Shown here: positions 46,989 to 57,013 of the stretch, in pieces
Layout: each line of letters opens with the position of its first letter
Position numbering within the stretch: position 1 is the first letter of the stretch
Source of the DNA: Sphingomonas sp. PP-CE-3G-477
GTDB taxonomy: Bacteria; Pseudomonadota; Alphaproteobacteria; Sphingomonadales; Sphingomonadaceae
NCBI RefSeq assembly: GCF_003050745.1
Contig: NZ_QAOF01000002.1
Location: forward strand, 186,001-250,000
Direction of reading: 5' to 3'
DNA length: 64,000 bases
Notes under the pieces: generated by a model
The model's database searches: none
What the model was told of the DNA's origin: nothing
What the model saw: the letters and a program-made list of their open reading frames with translations, nothing else
Program-made: the position numbers and the translations under genes

Positions 46989-48356
46989 ATGACCCACGAT
47001 ATCCATGTCATCGGCGGCGGCCTCGCCGGTTCCGAAGCCGCCTGGCAACTCGCCGAAGCCGGCCTCAAGGTCCGCTTGTCCGAAATGCGCGGCAGCGGTG
47101 AAGAGACGCCTGCGCACCAGACCGACGGCCTTGCCGAACTCGTCTGCTCGAACAGCTTCCGCTCGGACGATGCCGAAGCCAACGCGGTTGGCCTGCTTCA
47201 CCAGGAACTGCGCACGCTCAATTCGCTGATCATGCGGCAGGCGGACATCCACCGCGTCCCCGCCGGCTCCGCACTCGCCGTCGACCGCGACAATTTCTCC
47301 GCCAGCGTGACCGAGGCGATCGACCAGCATCCGAACATCACGCTGGTGCGCGAACGGATCGATGCGTTGCCCGACGGCCCGGCGATCATCGCGACCGGCC
47401 CGCTCACCGCCGCATCGCTCGCTGCCGGGATCGGCGCCGAGACTGGCCGCGAGGCGCTGGCGTTCTTCGACGCGCTCGCGCCGATCGTCCACCGCGACTC
47501 GATCGACATGGACACCGCGTGGTTCGCGTCGCGCTGGGACAAGGGTGAGGGCAAGGATTACATCAACTGCCCGATGGACAAGGACCAGTATTTGGCCTTC
47601 CACCAGGGCCTGATCGACGGCGAGAAGACCCCGTTCAAGGAATGGGAGAAGGACACGCCCTATTTCGACGGCTGCATGCCGATCGAGGTGATGGCGGAGC
47701 GCGGCGTCGACACGCTGCGCTACGGCCCGATGAAGCCCGTCGGGCTCGACAACCCGAAGACCGGGCGCTGGCCGCACGCCGTCGTCCAGCTTCGCCAGGA
47801 CAATGCGCAGGGCACCCTGTGGAACATCGTCGGTTTCCAGACCAAGATGAAGCACGCCGACCAGGTCCGCCTGTTCCGCACCATCCCCGGGCTGGAGAAC
47901 GCCGAGTTCGCGCGGCTGGGCGGGTTGCATCGCAACACGTTCATCCGCTCACCCGAATTGCTGGACGAGACGCTGCGGCTCAAGTCGCGCCCGAACATCC
48001 GCTTCGCTGGCCAGATCACGGGGTGCGAAGGGTATATCGAGAGCTGCGGGATCGGCATGCTCGCGGGGCTGTTCGCGGCGGCCGAACTCACCGGCAAGAC
48101 TCTGACGCCCCCGCCCTACGCGACCGCGCTCGGCGCTCTGCTCGGGCACATCACCGGTGGCGCAGAGGTCGAGACGTATCAACCAATGAACGTGAACTTC
48201 GGGCTGTTCCCGCCGATCATGGGCCGCACCAAGAAGGCGGATCGCAAGCGGATGTACACTGATCGTGGCCGGGCGGCGCTCGCAGAGTGGCTCAACTCTC
48301 CTCGGCAACAGCCTGAACCGGCGGACAATTCACCCGAGCCGGCTCCTTCCGCTTGA
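46989..48356 (+). CDS. trmFO: Methylenetetrahydrofolate-tRNA-(uracil-5-)-methyltransferase TrmFO
   Basis: Folate- and FAD-dependent enzyme that makes ribothymidine 54 in tRNA. From ATG 46989 the 455-residue product has the dinucleotide fold [25 protein letters not shown] (catalytic Cys region), the [12 protein letters not shown] motif and [12 protein letters not shown]. The C-terminus extends by about 20 Pro/Glu-rich residues. It overlaps the convergent EF-hand gene by 65 bases. In-frame codons back to 46905 run into the DUF488 start and are rejected. Confidence 0.94.
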   Translation: MTHDIHVIGGGLAGSEAAWQLAEAGLKVRLSEMRGSGEETPAHQTDGLAELVCSNSFRSDDAEANAVGLLHQELRTLNSLIMRQADIHRVPAGSALAVDRDNFSASVTEAIDQHPNITLVRERIDALPDGPAIIATGPLTAASLAAGIGAETGREALAFFDALAPIVHRDSIDMDTAWFASRWDKGEGKDYINCPMDKDQYLAFHQGLIDGEKTPFKEWEKDTPYFDGCMPIEVMAERGVDTLRYGPMKPVGLDNPKTGRWPHAVVQLRQDNAQGTLWNIVGFQTKMKHADQVRLFRTIPGLENAEFARLGGLHRNTFIRSPELLDETLRLKSRPNIRFAGQITGCEGYIESCGIGMLAGLFAAAELTGKTLTPPPYATALGALLGHITGGAEVETYQPMNVNFGLFPPIMGRTKKADRKRMYTDRGRAALAEWLNSPRQQPEPADNSPEPAPSA

Positions 48357-48759
48357 CCGCGGTCGTGGCAAATTCCGGGGCGGTCATCGTTCCGGATTTG
48401 TCACGGTCGGCGTCCGCGAACTTGGTCGTCGCCTTCACCGCCCATTCGTCGAACGACAGCTTGCCGTCGCCGTCCACGTCCAGCCGCGCGTAAGCCTTGC
48501 GCCGCTGGACCAGATATTCCTCGCGCGTGATCTTCGCATTGCGATCCTTATCGTAGCGATCGAACCGCTTCTGCTCGCGCGTCCTGTCGGTCGCTTCTGG
48601 CGCGGCATCAGGTAGCGGTTCGGACGCAGCGACATTGCTGGTCTGAGCGACGGGTTGCCGTGGTAGCAGCGGTCTCGGCCTGGCATCACCGCTGAAGAAC
48701 ATGAACCCGGCAACGATCAAAGCGATCATCGCCGTACCGCCCGCCAGGTATCGCCACAT
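48292..48759 (-). CDS. Membrane-anchored EF-hand calcium-binding protein
   Basis: 155-residue protein from ATG 48759, with one N-terminal membrane anchor ([19 protein letters not shown]) and a Pro-rich spacer. Three EF-hand loops follow: [24 protein letters not shown] and [12 protein letters not shown], each with the Asp-x-Asp pattern and a Glu at position 12. It is probably exported and binds Ca2+; no enzyme domain is present. It shares 65 bases with the convergent trmFO end. An ATG at 48813 would add 18 residues that do not look like a signal. Confidence 0.85.
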   Translation of the reverse strand: MWRYLAGGTAMIALIVAGFMFFSGDARPRPLLPRQPVAQTSNVAASEPLPDAAPEATDRTREQKRFDRYDKDRNAKITREEYLVQRRKAYARLDVDGDGKLSFDEWAVKATTKFADADRDKSGTMTAPEFATTAVKRKEPARVNCPPVQAVAEES

Positions 48760-48822
48760 CGCCCTGCTCCCACTTGCCACGTGGCAGCATAGGCTTTCAG
48801 ACAATTGCTCCAACCCGATCGA

Positions 48823-49479
48823 TCAGTATCCGGCCAATCTGTGCAGCATCAGCCGGGCGATCCGACGCGTCGGGCCTGGCGACTGCGCTAAAGCCGCAAC
48901 GTTCTCGAACCGCGCTAACAATGCCAGTGCGCCGAGTGATCGCGCCGCACGAGGCCATCTTCCGCGAAACGCGGCATCGAACCGCGTCGTCGCCAACGTC
49001 CGCGCATGGCCGGCAAGTATCGTATCAGTCAGCCCCCTTGCCAGATCGACGAGCGCCCAGCCCTCTCCCGCAAGACCTATCCTCCGATCGTCGATCCCCA
49101 GCATCCGGGCTGCTACTTCGAACAGCCGACCACCCCGATCGGTCGCAAACGCCTCAAGCGTCGCCGTGTCGATCTCTGCCTGAAGCAAAATCTCCCACCC
49201 GTCGGTCATTGCAGCGAGCGACGAGCCCGACACGCCAGCGGTCAGCACCAGGCTTTCGATCGACTGCAATACCGGCTCCTGCGGCACAGGTGCGATCTGG
49301 AGCCGGGTGAGCGCCTCGTGCCACCACGTCAGCCGCATCTGCCCGACCATCGGCTCGCGCGTCGAACGGACGATGGTGGCTAGCCTGTCGTCGAGCGCGA
49401 ACAGAGCTTCCAGTCCGGCCCGCGTGGCTGGCGGGGCGTAGCTCAGGGCAAGGGCACGGCCCGGATCGATGACAGTCAT
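48823..49479 (-). CDS. Squalene/phytoene synthase-family protein
   Basis: 218-residue member of the isoprenyl-synthase fold related to NDUFAF6 and bacterial squalene/phytoene synthases. It keeps helical segments such as LSYAPPATRAGLEALFALDD, MRLTWWHEAL and LVDLARGLTDTILAGHAR, but lacks two clear Asp-rich DxxxD motifs in their full form. An enzymatic role is therefore doubtful, and it may be an assembly factor. The ATG at 49479 is preferred over 49506. It is divergent from the Tad-type genes. Confidence 0.78.
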   Translation of the reverse strand: MTVIDPGRALALSYAPPATRAGLEALFALDDRLATIVRSTREPMVGQMRLTWWHEALTRLQIAPVPQEPVLQSIESLVLTAGVSGSSLAAMTDGWEILLQAEIDTATLEAFATDRGGRLFEVAARMLGIDDRRIGLAGEGWALVDLARGLTDTILAGHARTLATTRFDAAFRGRWPRAARSLGALALLARFENVAALAQSPGPTRRIARLMLHRLAGY

Positions 49480-49629
49480 GTCCTGCCCTAACGCACCCGG
49501 GCGCATTGATCATCCCGGATCATTCGCCCTAGTCTGCTTACTGCGCAATTAACCATATCCTTTGAGCCCGGCTTACCGGGTCAGGGCGCATGACGCGGCT
49601 AGATCGATGATGATCCAGTCGGGATACCC

Positions 49630-51564
49630 ATGACCACGAAGCACGGCATGCGAACGGAAAGAGCGACGACCGTCCTTGGTCGGCTGCGCCACGACGTACG
49701 CGGCAACACCATCGCGATCATGGCAGCGGCGATGATCCCGCTTGCCGGACTGGCCGGGTCGGCAATCGACATCGCGCGGCTGTACGTCGTGAAGGTTCGC
49801 CTCCAGCAGGCCTGCGATGCCGGTGCCCTTGCCGGACGCAAGTTCATGACGAGCAGCAACGACACGACGCTGGACAAGACTGCAAGGGACCAAGCTAGTG
49901 CGTTCTTCAAGAACAATTTCCGCCTTGGTTGGATGAACACCAAGACCGCGGTCTTCACCCCATCCAAGACGACCGATCAGCAGGTGGCCGGTGTCGCCAG
50001 CTCGCTGGTGCCGATGACGATCATGAAGATGTTCGGCGCCCCCGACGTGACGCTGACCGTGAAATGCGAGGCACGGTACGACGTGGCCGATGCAGACATC
50101 ATGTTCGTGCTCGACACGACCGGATCGATGGCCTGCACGACCGCCGATGGCACGGGCGGTTGCAGCCAGTCCGTGGTGTCCTACAAGCAGGATGACGGCA
50201 ACACCGGCTATTATGTCACGGAAAAGAGCGGATCGAAGCTATCCGGCCTGCGCAGTGCGGTGCTCAATTTCTACGATACGCTGGCCGGCAACGTCGATCC
50301 GACCACGAACATTCGCTACGGGTTCGTCACCTATACGTCGACAGTCAACGCGGGTTACGCGCTGACCAGCCTGTCCACCGACAATCTCGTGAAGAACTGG
50401 AACTACGAAAGCCGCAGGATTATCGGCGACGCGAACAATGGCTCGGCCAGCACCACGACATACAAGAACATCACGCAATCGACCTGCAACGGGTATGCGG
50501 TACGATCTCCGTCCAATGGCTACACGACGTCGGGCACCGCAACGACCTCGACCGTGTCCTGGACGGGGAATACATCGACGTCGACCACGGGGACCTGCAC
50601 CGTGACGTCGCAGCCGGTGAAGCCCAACTGGTTTTATACACAGGTCAACTACGACGTCAGCAAGTACATTACTGGGGTCGACGTTCCCGACCCAAGCAAG
50701 ATCACCGGCACGACAGCAAAGTGGCAGGGCTGCATCGAGGAGCGCACCACGACCCCCGGCGCATCGTCCTTCAGCCAGAGCAACCTTCCCTACGACCTCG
50801 ATCCCGATGTGCCGGCGACGAATGACGATACGCGCTGGCGGCCGATGTGGCCTGACGTCATATATTACCGCGGGACGAGCACGTCGGCGACCAACAACGG
50901 CGTTACCTATGCTGGTAACAGCACGACGCCCTATGGCGATTATTACGTCAACACGAACGATCAGCAGTTGACCGCCTATACCAACATGATCGCCAACCCG
51001 AATCCGGCTTGGAACAAGAACATCTCGCTCGGTTACGTGTCTTGCGGGAAGAAGGTGCAACGCCTGACGAAACTTTCGCGTGACGAGGTCAGCAATTATG
51101 TCAACGCCAAGGACTTCAAGGCGCAAGGCGGCACCTATCACGACACCGGCATGATCTGGGGTACGCGAATGATTTCGCCGACCGGTATCTTCGCGGCAGA
51201 TACCGCGCCGTGGCCGGGTCGGTCCGCGCCCAACCGCTACATCGTGTTCATGACCGATGGCGACATGACCCCGAACTACGAGCTCTATGGCATGTATGGC
51301 ATCGAACGCTACGACAAGCGGGTCACTGGCGGAGACTCTTCGGATCAGTTGGACGATCACAATGCGCGTTTCGTGGCTGAGTGTGCGGCGGCGAAGGCAC
51401 GCAACATCAAGGTCTTCGTCGTTGGATTCGGCCAGACATTGACCACGCAGCTGACCGCGTGCGCATCGCCCGGCCAGGCCTATTATGCCAGCGACAATGA
51501 TTCGCTGCAGACGGCGTTCAAGTCGATCGCCAACCAGGTCGCCATGCTGCGGATCTCGAAGTGA
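49630..51564 (+). CDS. TadG-like pilus protein with von Willebrand factor A domain
   Basis: 644-residue exported protein. A basic N-terminus with a TadG-like helix (IAIMAAAMIPLAGLAGSAID, about 28-47) is followed by an extracytoplasmic von Willebrand A domain with a MIDAS motif DTTGS (about 162-166). The domain is interrupted by a long Ser/Thr/Gly/Asn-rich region (about 265-440). It resumes with IVFMTDGDMTPNY and VFVVGFGQTLTT and ends QVAMLRISK. Such proteins are linked to Tad pili and adhesion. No tadA, tadB, tadC or cpaF is nearby. It is coupled to the next gene within four bases of its stop. Confidence 0.87.
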   Translation: MTTKHGMRTERATTVLGRLRHDVRGNTIAIMAAAMIPLAGLAGSAIDIARLYVVKVRLQQACDAGALAGRKFMTSSNDTTLDKTARDQASAFFKNNFRLGWMNTKTAVFTPSKTTDQQVAGVASSLVPMTIMKMFGAPDVTLTVKCEARYDVADADIMFVLDTTGSMACTTADGTGGCSQSVVSYKQDDGNTGYYVTEKSGSKLSGLRSAVLNFYDTLAGNVDPTTNIRYGFVTYTSTVNAGYALTSLSTDNLVKNWNYESRRIIGDANNGSASTTTYKNITQSTCNGYAVRSPSNGYTTSGTATTSTVSWTGNTSTSTTGTCTVTSQPVKPNWFYTQVNYDVSKYITGVDVPDPSKITGTTAKWQGCIEERTTTPGASSFSQSNLPYDLDPDVPATNDDTRWRPMWPDVIYYRGTSTSATNNGVTYAGNSTTPYGDYYVNTNDQQLTAYTNMIANPNPAWNKNISLGYVSCGKKVQRLTKLSRDEVSNYVNAKDFKAQGGTYHDTGMIWGTRMISPTGIFAADTAPWPGRSAPNRYIVFMTDGDMTPNYELYGMYGIERYDKRVTGGDSSDQLDDHNARFVAECAAAKARNIKVFVVGFGQTLTTQLTACASPGQAYYASDNDSLQTAFKSIANQVAMLRISK

Positions 51565-51575
51565 GGAAGGCGGCC

Positions 51576-52160
51576 ATGTTCCGTCGTATCCACCGCGACA
51601 GACGCGGCGTGACGGTGATCGAATTCGCCATGATCCTGCCTGTCATGCTGGGCATGATCATGGGGTTGGGCGAGTTGATCTATCAGGTTTACGCACAATC
51701 GATTCTTGAAGGCGCGATCCAGAAGGCGGGTCGCGATTCGGCGATCCAGGGCGGTGCGGACAATGCCGCGGCGATCGACCAGGCCGTACTCGACATGGTG
51801 AAGACGATCTCGTTCCGCGCAAGCTTCGTCGGAACGCCCACCCGAACGAACTATGAGACGTTCGCTTCGGCCAAGCCCGAGCCGTTCACGGATACGAACG
51901 GCAATGGCGTACGCGACGCCAAGGAGTGCTTCGACGACATCAATGGGAACGGCGCCTATGATACGGATCCCGGCACGTCGGGTCAGGGCGGGGCCAACGA
52001 TGTCACGTTGTACACCGTCAGGATCAGCTATCCGCGCCTGTTTCCCGTCGCGAGCTTCTTCGGCGCGCCGCCGACGCAGACGATCGTCGCCAAGACGTTC
52101 CTGAAAAACCAGCCTTATGCCTCGCAGTCCGTCGTCACGGTGAAGAACTTATGCACCTGA
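51576..52160 (+). CDS. TadE-like pseudopilin with calcium-loop motifs
   Basis: 194-residue protein starting at ATG 51576, behind a strong GAGGAAGG. The TadE pattern is visible in RRGVTVIEFAMILPVMLGMIM (about 11-31): a processing site then a hydrophobic helix with the conserved Glu. About residues 107-128 contain two EF-hand-like loops, DTNGNGVRDAKE and DINGNGAYDTDP. Such loops bind Ca2+ in other exported proteins. It overlaps the following Tad gene by ten bases. Confidence 0.85.
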   Translation: MFRRIHRDRRGVTVIEFAMILPVMLGMIMGLGELIYQVYAQSILEGAIQKAGRDSAIQGGADNAAAIDQAVLDMVKTISFRASFVGTPTRTNYETFASAKPEPFTDTNGNGVRDAKECFDDINGNGAYDTDPGTSGQGGANDVTLYTVRISYPRLFPVASFFGAPPTQTIVAKTFLKNQPYASQSVVTVKNLCT

Positions 52161-52942
52161 TCTCTGGATATGCCCGTACCTTGGCCTTCGCCCGCCGCTT
52201 TCGCGACGATCGATCGGGCCTCGCGCTCCTCGAATTTGCGTTCACCGCGCCGCTGGTCGTGGCGCTCGGGCTATGGGGTGTCGAGACGGCAAATCTCGCG
52301 CTCGCCAATCTGCGTGTCAGCCAGATCGCGCTCAATCTCGCGGATAATGCGTCACGCGTTGGCGCGCAGAGTTCGCTGGTGACTCAGCAACTTCGCGAAG
52401 TGGATATCAACGACATTTTCGCCGCTGCCAAGACGCAAGGGTTCGCATGGGACCTTGCCACGCGCGGACGCATCACCCTTTCCAGCCTAGAGGCGGACAA
52501 GGATGGCAAGCAGACGATCCATTGGCAAAGGTGCCTCGGCACGAAATCCGGCGCCGGCTATGACTCGAGCTATGGTCGAACGACGATTTCCGGTGGGACG
52601 CCTGCCGCTGCCGATAGTACCACAGCGCCCTATGATCCGACTGCAGGTGTCAACACCAGCACCTCCGGCAGCGACAATTCGGCGTCTCATCCGGGTAGCG
52701 TCATCACCGGCGGTATGGGCGAAACGGGTACGAAAATCGTAGCCCCCAACAACTCGGGCGTGATGTTCGTCGAGATCAATTACGACTACAAGCCGGTCGT
52801 CGGCACCGGCTGGCTGCCGAACGGGGCAGCGAAGATCCGCTATATCGCATCGTTCATCGTCCGCGACCGACGCGATTTCGGCCAGATCTACAACCCATCG
52901 CCGACGGCTGCACTGATGACCTGCAACAAGTATACGAGTTGA
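52151..52942 (+). CDS. TadE/TadG-type pilus assembly protein
   Basis: 263-residue exported protein with a TadE-type helix (SGLALLEFAFTAPLVVALGL, about 22-41) and conserved Glu. A Ser/Thr/Gly-rich exported domain follows, ending FIVRDRRDFGQIYNP and a final Cys. It is the third of three consecutive Tad-like genes, coupled to its neighbour by a 10-base overlap. There is no secretin or ATPase gene in reach. A convergent terminator hairpin follows. Confidence 0.83.
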   Translation: MHLISGYARTLAFARRFRDDRSGLALLEFAFTAPLVVALGLWGVETANLALANLRVSQIALNLADNASRVGAQSSLVTQQLREVDINDIFAAAKTQGFAWDLATRGRITLSSLEADKDGKQTIHWQRCLGTKSGAGYDSSYGRTTISGGTPAAADSTTAPYDPTAGVNTSTSGSDNSASHPGSVITGGMGETGTKIVAPNNSGVMFVEINYDYKPVVGTGWLPNGAAKIRYIASFIVRDRRDFGQIYNPSPTAALMTCNKYTS

Positions 52943-52975
52943 GGTGCAGTCGCCGCGCAAGGCAGCGACTGCACC
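52943..52975. terminator. 11-base-pair hairpin shared by Tad genes and pdhB
   Basis: GGTGCAGTCGC (52943-52953) pairs perfectly with GCGACTGCACC (52965-52975) around 11 bases. It starts one base past the Tad stop and ends six bases from the pdhB stop (52982), so it can end both convergent messages. Confidence 0.75.
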
Positions 52976-52981
52976 ATCCGA

Positions 52982-54412
52982 TCACTTCTTGTACGTGACC
53001 TTTTTCACCGCAGCGACGACCTTCGCGACGTCGACCAGCATCAGCTTTTCGAGGTTCGCCGCATAGGGCATCGGCACGTCCTCGTTGGTGACGCGCAGCA
53101 CCGGCGCGTCGAGGTCGTCGAAGCCGTGCTCCATCACTACCGAGACGATCTCCGAGGCGATCGAGCAGGTTGCCCAATTCTCTTCGACGATGATCATGCG
53201 GTTGGTCTTGGCGAGGCTCTTCAGGACCGTCTCGGTGTCGAGCGGGCGCAGCGTGCGCAGGTCGATGACCTCCGCGTCGATGCCTTCCTCGGCGAGTTTT
53301 TCGGCGGCTTCGAGGCTGATGCCGACGCCGATCGAGTAGCTGACGATCGTCACGTCCTTGCCCTCGCGGACGATCCGCGCCTTGCCGATCGGCAGGACGT
53401 GGTTGTCGAGCTTGGGCACGTCGAAGCTGCGGCCGTACATCAGTTCGTTCTCGAGGAACACGACCGGATCCTCGGTGCGGATCGCGGCCTTGAGCAGGCC
53501 CTTCGCGTCCGCCGCGTCATACGGCGCGATCACGATCAGGCCCGGAACGCTCGCATACCATGCCGCGAAGTTGTGCGAATGCTGGGCACCCACGCGCGAC
53601 GCCGCGCCGTTCGGACCGCGGAACACGATCGGGCAGCGCATCTGGCCGCCCGACATGTAGTTGGTCTTGGCGGCCGAGTTGATGATGTGGTCGATCGCCT
53701 GCAACGCGAAGTTGAAGGTCATGAACTCGACGATCGGGCGCAAGCCCCCCATCGCCGCGCCTGCACCGATGCCGGCAAAGCCATATTCGGTGATCGGCGT
53801 GTCGATCACGCGACGGTCGCCGAACTCGTCGAGCAGCCCCTGCGTGACCTTGTACGCGCCCTGATACTGCGCGACTTCCTCGCCCATCACGAAGACGCGG
53901 TCGTCCTCGCGCATTTCCTCGGCCATCGCGTCGCGCAGCGCTTCGCGGACGGTCGTCTTGACCATCTCGGTGCCCTCGGGGATCGCCGGGTCGGAGATGC
54001 CGACCTTCTCGGCGGATGCGACGAGCTGCTGCGTGCCGCTTTCGGCCTTGGCGGGCGAAGCGCCCTCGGGAACCGGGGGTGCCTTGTCGTCCGACGGCGT
54101 TTCCTTCGGCGCGGCGTTGGCCGCATCGCCGGAGCGTGCTTCCGCAGGCTTCTGGTCGCTCGCGCTCTCGCCCTCTTCGAGGATTGTTGCGATGACGGTG
54201 CCGACCTTCACATTGTCGGTGCCCTCGGCGACGCTGATCGAGCCGATCGTGCCTTCGTCGATCGCTTCGAACTCCATCGTCGCCTTGTCGGTCTCGATCT
54301 CGGCAAGGATGTCGCCCGACTTGACGCTGTCGCCTTCCTTGACGAGCCACTTGGCCAGCGTGCCCTCTTCCATCGTCGGGGAGAGCGCGGGCATCTTGAT
54401 CTCGATTGCCAT
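52982..54412 (-). CDS. pdhB: Pyruvate dehydrogenase E1 component, beta subunit with lipoyl domain
   Basis: Beta subunit of the thiamine-dependent E1 heterotetramer; with PdhA it decarboxylates pyruvate for acetyl-CoA. The 476-residue product opens with a lipoyl domain (about 1-78; lipoyl Lys about 43 in [10 protein letters not shown]). A Pro/Ala/Ser linker leads into the transketolase-like domain (about 155-300, [22 protein letters not shown]) and a C-terminal domain (about 345-470). An N-terminal lipoyl domain on E1 beta is known from alphaproteobacteria. It shares one base with pdhA. Lipoate comes from lipA in this window. Confidence 0.96.
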   Translation of the reverse strand: MAIEIKMPALSPTMEEGTLAKWLVKEGDSVKSGDILAEIETDKATMEFEAIDEGTIGSISVAEGTDNVKVGTVIATILEEGESASDQKPAEARSGDAANAAPKETPSDDKAPPVPEGASPAKAESGTQQLVASAEKVGISDPAIPEGTEMVKTTVREALRDAMAEEMREDDRVFVMGEEVAQYQGAYKVTQGLLDEFGDRRVIDTPITEYGFAGIGAGAAMGGLRPIVEFMTFNFALQAIDHIINSAAKTNYMSGGQMRCPIVFRGPNGAASRVGAQHSHNFAAWYASVPGLIVIAPYDAADAKGLLKAAIRTEDPVVFLENELMYGRSFDVPKLDNHVLPIGKARIVREGKDVTIVSYSIGVGISLEAAEKLAEEGIDAEVIDLRTLRPLDTETVLKSLAKTNRMIIVEENWATCSIASEIVSVVMEHGFDDLDAPVLRVTNEDVPMPYAANLEKLMLVDVAKVVAAVKKVTYKK

Positions 54413-55464
54413 CAGTACTTCTCCACCAGAACGTCGGTGTAGAGCTCGGCAGCATCCGGCTCCGGGGTCTGCTCGGCGAAATCGGCGGCTTCGTTCACGA
54501 TTTTCCTGATTTCCTGTTCAAGGGACTTGAGGTCCGCCTCGGTCACGCCCTGCGCGTCGAGCAGCTTCTTCATGTGATCGATAGGATCCGACTTGTCGCG
54601 GACCGCCTGGACCTCGTCACGCGTGCGGTACTTCGCCGGATCGGACATCGAGTGGCCACGGTAACGGTACGTCTTCATCTCAAGGATGACCGGACCCTTG
54701 CCCGCGCGGACCCAGGCGAGCGCTTCCTCGGCTGCACCGCGGCACGCCAGCACGTCCATGCCGTCGACCTGGATGCCGGGAATGCGGAAGCTCTCGCCGC
54801 GGCGATACAGCTGGTCCTCGGCCGACGCGCGGTTGACGCTGGTGCCCATCGCGTACTGGTTGTTCTCGATCACGAAGATGATCGGGAGCTTCCACAGCTC
54901 GGCCATGTTGAAGCTCTCGTACACCTGGCCCTGGTTCGCGGCGCCGTCGCCGAAATAGGCCATGCAGATGCCGCCGTCGTTCGAGTATTTATGCTTGAAC
55001 GCGAGGCCGGTGCCGAGCGACACCTGCGCACCGACGATGCCGTGGCCGCCATAGAATTTATGCTCGGTCGAGAACATGTGCATCGACCCGCCCTTGCCCT
55101 TCGAGATACCCGAATTGCGCCCGGTCAGCTCGGCCATGATCACCTTCGGGTCGATCCCGTAGGCAAGCATGTGGCCGTGATCGCGGTAGCCGGTGATCAC
55201 CGAATCGGTCTCGCCGTTTAGCGCGGACTGAAGCCCGACAGCGACGGCTTCCTGGCCGATATACAGATGGCAGAAGCCACCGATCAGGCCCAAGCCATAG
55301 AGCTGGCCCGCTTTTTCCTCGAAACGGCGGATCAGCAGCATCTGCCGATACATTTCGAGCAGTTCGTCCTTCGACGCTTCGTACGGCTTTGGTTCGGCCG
55401 GTCGTTCGCGGTTCGTAATCGGCGGTTCGGCGATTGCGCGTGCTGGTGGGGGGGTCTTGGCCAC
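54412..55464 (-). CDS. pdhA: Pyruvate dehydrogenase E1 component, alpha subunit
   Basis: 350-residue E1 alpha. The thiamine-diphosphate motif [20 protein letters not shown] (about 180-199), then a [15 protein letters not shown] segment containing phosphorylation-loop-like residues, confirm it. The GTG start at 55464 is preceded by GAGG. It precedes pdhB with a TGATG overlap. E2 and E3 genes are outside the window. Confidence 0.96.
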   Translation of the reverse strand: MAKTPPPARAIAEPPITNRERPAEPKPYEASKDELLEMYRQMLLIRRFEEKAGQLYGLGLIGGFCHLYIGQEAVAVGLQSALNGETDSVITGYRDHGHMLAYGIDPKVIMAELTGRNSGISKGKGGSMHMFSTEHKFYGGHGIVGAQVSLGTGLAFKHKYSNDGGICMAYFGDGAANQGQVYESFNMAELWKLPIIFVIENNQYAMGTSVNRASAEDQLYRRGESFRIPGIQVDGMDVLACRGAAEEALAWVRAGKGPVILEMKTYRYRGHSMSDPAKYRTRDEVQAVRDKSDPIDHMKKLLDAQGVTEADLKSLEQEIRKIVNEAADFAEQTPEPDAAELYTDVLVEKY

Positions 55465-55660
55465 GATGTGGGAAACCTCGTTTTCCGTAGGGGAGTTGAG
55501 GGAGCCTATAGGCGCGGACGGGGCGGAACATCAATTCCCGTCTGGGGTATGTCCGTTTTGGGGGCTTGGGATGGGAGGATGCCGGGTCTGCGCCACTATC
55601 CCGAGCCCAAGCAAAGCTCCGGTTGCCCTGCCCGTTCACCCAAGCCTAAAGCCGGTCGCA

Positions 55661-57013
55661 ATGGACTCCATCGCAGACCCCCACCAGCATCCCTTACGGA
55701 TCGCCAATTTCCGCGCCTATTGGCTGTCCCGTTTCACCGGCACCATAGCCGTCAGCGCGATGTCGATCGTGATCGGGTGGCAGGTCTACAACATCGCCCG
55801 CGAGACGATGGATATCCGCCAGGCCGCGTTCATGCTCGGCATGATCGGCTTCGCGCAGTTCGTACCGCTGTTCCTGCTTACCCCAATCACTGGCCTAGTC
55901 GCGGACAGCTTCGACCGCCGCTGGATCGTCCGGGGCACGACCGCGCTACTCGTACTGACCGCCGCGACGTTGTGGTTGCTGACCTGGACCGGACACCTGA
56001 CGCTCGGCGTGCTGTTCGTCGCTGCGGTAGCCTTCGGTGTCGCCCGAGCCTTCTCCGGCCCAGCCTATTCCGCGCTGGCCCCCAACCTGGTCCCCCGCGC
56101 CGTCCTCCCGACCGCGATCGCGATCAGCTCGATCGCGTGGCAGGTCGGCACCATCGCGGGCCCCAGCGTCGGTGGCCTCCTCTACGCGATCCACCCGGAG
56201 GTCGCGTACGGCGTCGCGACGATCCTGTTCGTCGTCGCGCTGCTCTTCATGTTCCTGATCGGCCCGGTGCCGCAGCCCGCGGCGCAGACCGATCACCGTC
56301 CCCTCGCCCGTATCATCGAGGGCTTCACCTATGTCCGGCGCAACCGGCTCGTCCTCGCGACCATCACGCTCGATCTGTTCGCGGTGCTGCTCGCCGGCGC
56401 GACGTCCCTCCTTCCGGTCTATTCGCGCGACATCCTCCACGTCGGCTCGCAAGGGCTCGGCGTTCTCGCGGCGGGCATGGGGATCGGCGCGGCGGTGACG
56501 GCAATCTGGTTCTCGGTCCGCCCGATGAGCACCAATGTCGGCGTGAAGATGCTCGCGGCCGTCGTCGTGTTCGGCCTCGCGATCCTGACCTTCGGCATAG
56601 CGACCCCCATCGTAAACCTGATCGGCATCGCGCCCGGCACGATCGGCGGCATCCCCGTCCAGCCCGCCTTCGTCCTCAGCCTCGTCGCGCTGATCGTCGC
56701 GGGCGGCGCGGACATGATCTCGGTATATGTCCGCCAGTCGCTGATCCAGCTCCACACGCCCGACGCGATGCGCGGCCGCGTCAGTGCGGTGTCGCAGCTC
56801 ACCATCTCGGCCTCGAACGAACTCGGTGAATTCGAGAGCGGGGTGATGGCGTCGCTGCTCGGCCCGGTCGGCGCAGTGGTGTTCGGCGGCGTCGGTGCTA
56901 TTGCGATCACGATCGGCTGGGCGCGACTGTTCCCGGAACTAGGCCGCGCGAAAACCTTTGATCCCCCAGAGATCCTAGAGACAGAACCCGAACACGGAGA
57001 AGCCAAGCCATGA
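55661..57013 (+). CDS. MFS exporter (EntS-like, DHA3 family)
   Basis: 450-residue major facilitator with about twelve membrane segments. The start (ATG 55661) is preferred over in-frame codons to 55457, which lie in the promoter gap of pdhA. The DHA3-type loop 2-3 motif [11 protein letters not shown] is present. Substrate unknown; EntS relatives export siderophores, but no siderophore genes are nearby. The stop overlaps cysK by four bases. Confidence 0.85.
   Translation: MDSIADPHQHPLRIANFRAYWLSRFTGTIAVSAMSIVIGWQVYNIARETMDIRQAAFMLGMIGFAQFVPLFLLTPITGLVADSFDRRWIVRGTTALLVLTAATLWLLTWTGHLTLGVLFVAAVAFGVARAFSGPAYSALAPNLVPRAVLPTAIAISSIAWQVGTIAGPSVGGLLYAIHPEVAYGVATILFVVALLFMFLIGPVPQPAAQTDHRPLARIIEGFTYVRRNRLVLATITLDLFAVLLAGATSLLPVYSRDILHVGSQGLGVLAAGMGIGAAVTAIWFSVRPMSTNVGVKMLAAVVVFGLAILTFGIATPIVNLIGIAPGTIGGIPVQPAFVLSLVALIVAGGADMISVYVRQSLIQLHTPDAMRGRVSAVSQLTISASNELGEFESGVMASLLGPVGAVVFGGVGAIAITIGWARLFPELGRAKTFDPPEILETEPEHGEAKP

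Noticed and set aside
49630..52942. Possible phage or plasmid insertion because of low similarity of the vWA protein to neighbours
   Set aside because: Both flanks are ordinary chromosomal genes, no integrase, repeat ends or tRNA are present, and codon use looks like the neighbours.
55563..55612. Weak inverted repeat between pdhA and the MFS gene
   Set aside because: Only a 7-base stem pairs well (55564-55570 / 55606-55612); too imperfect to list as an element.
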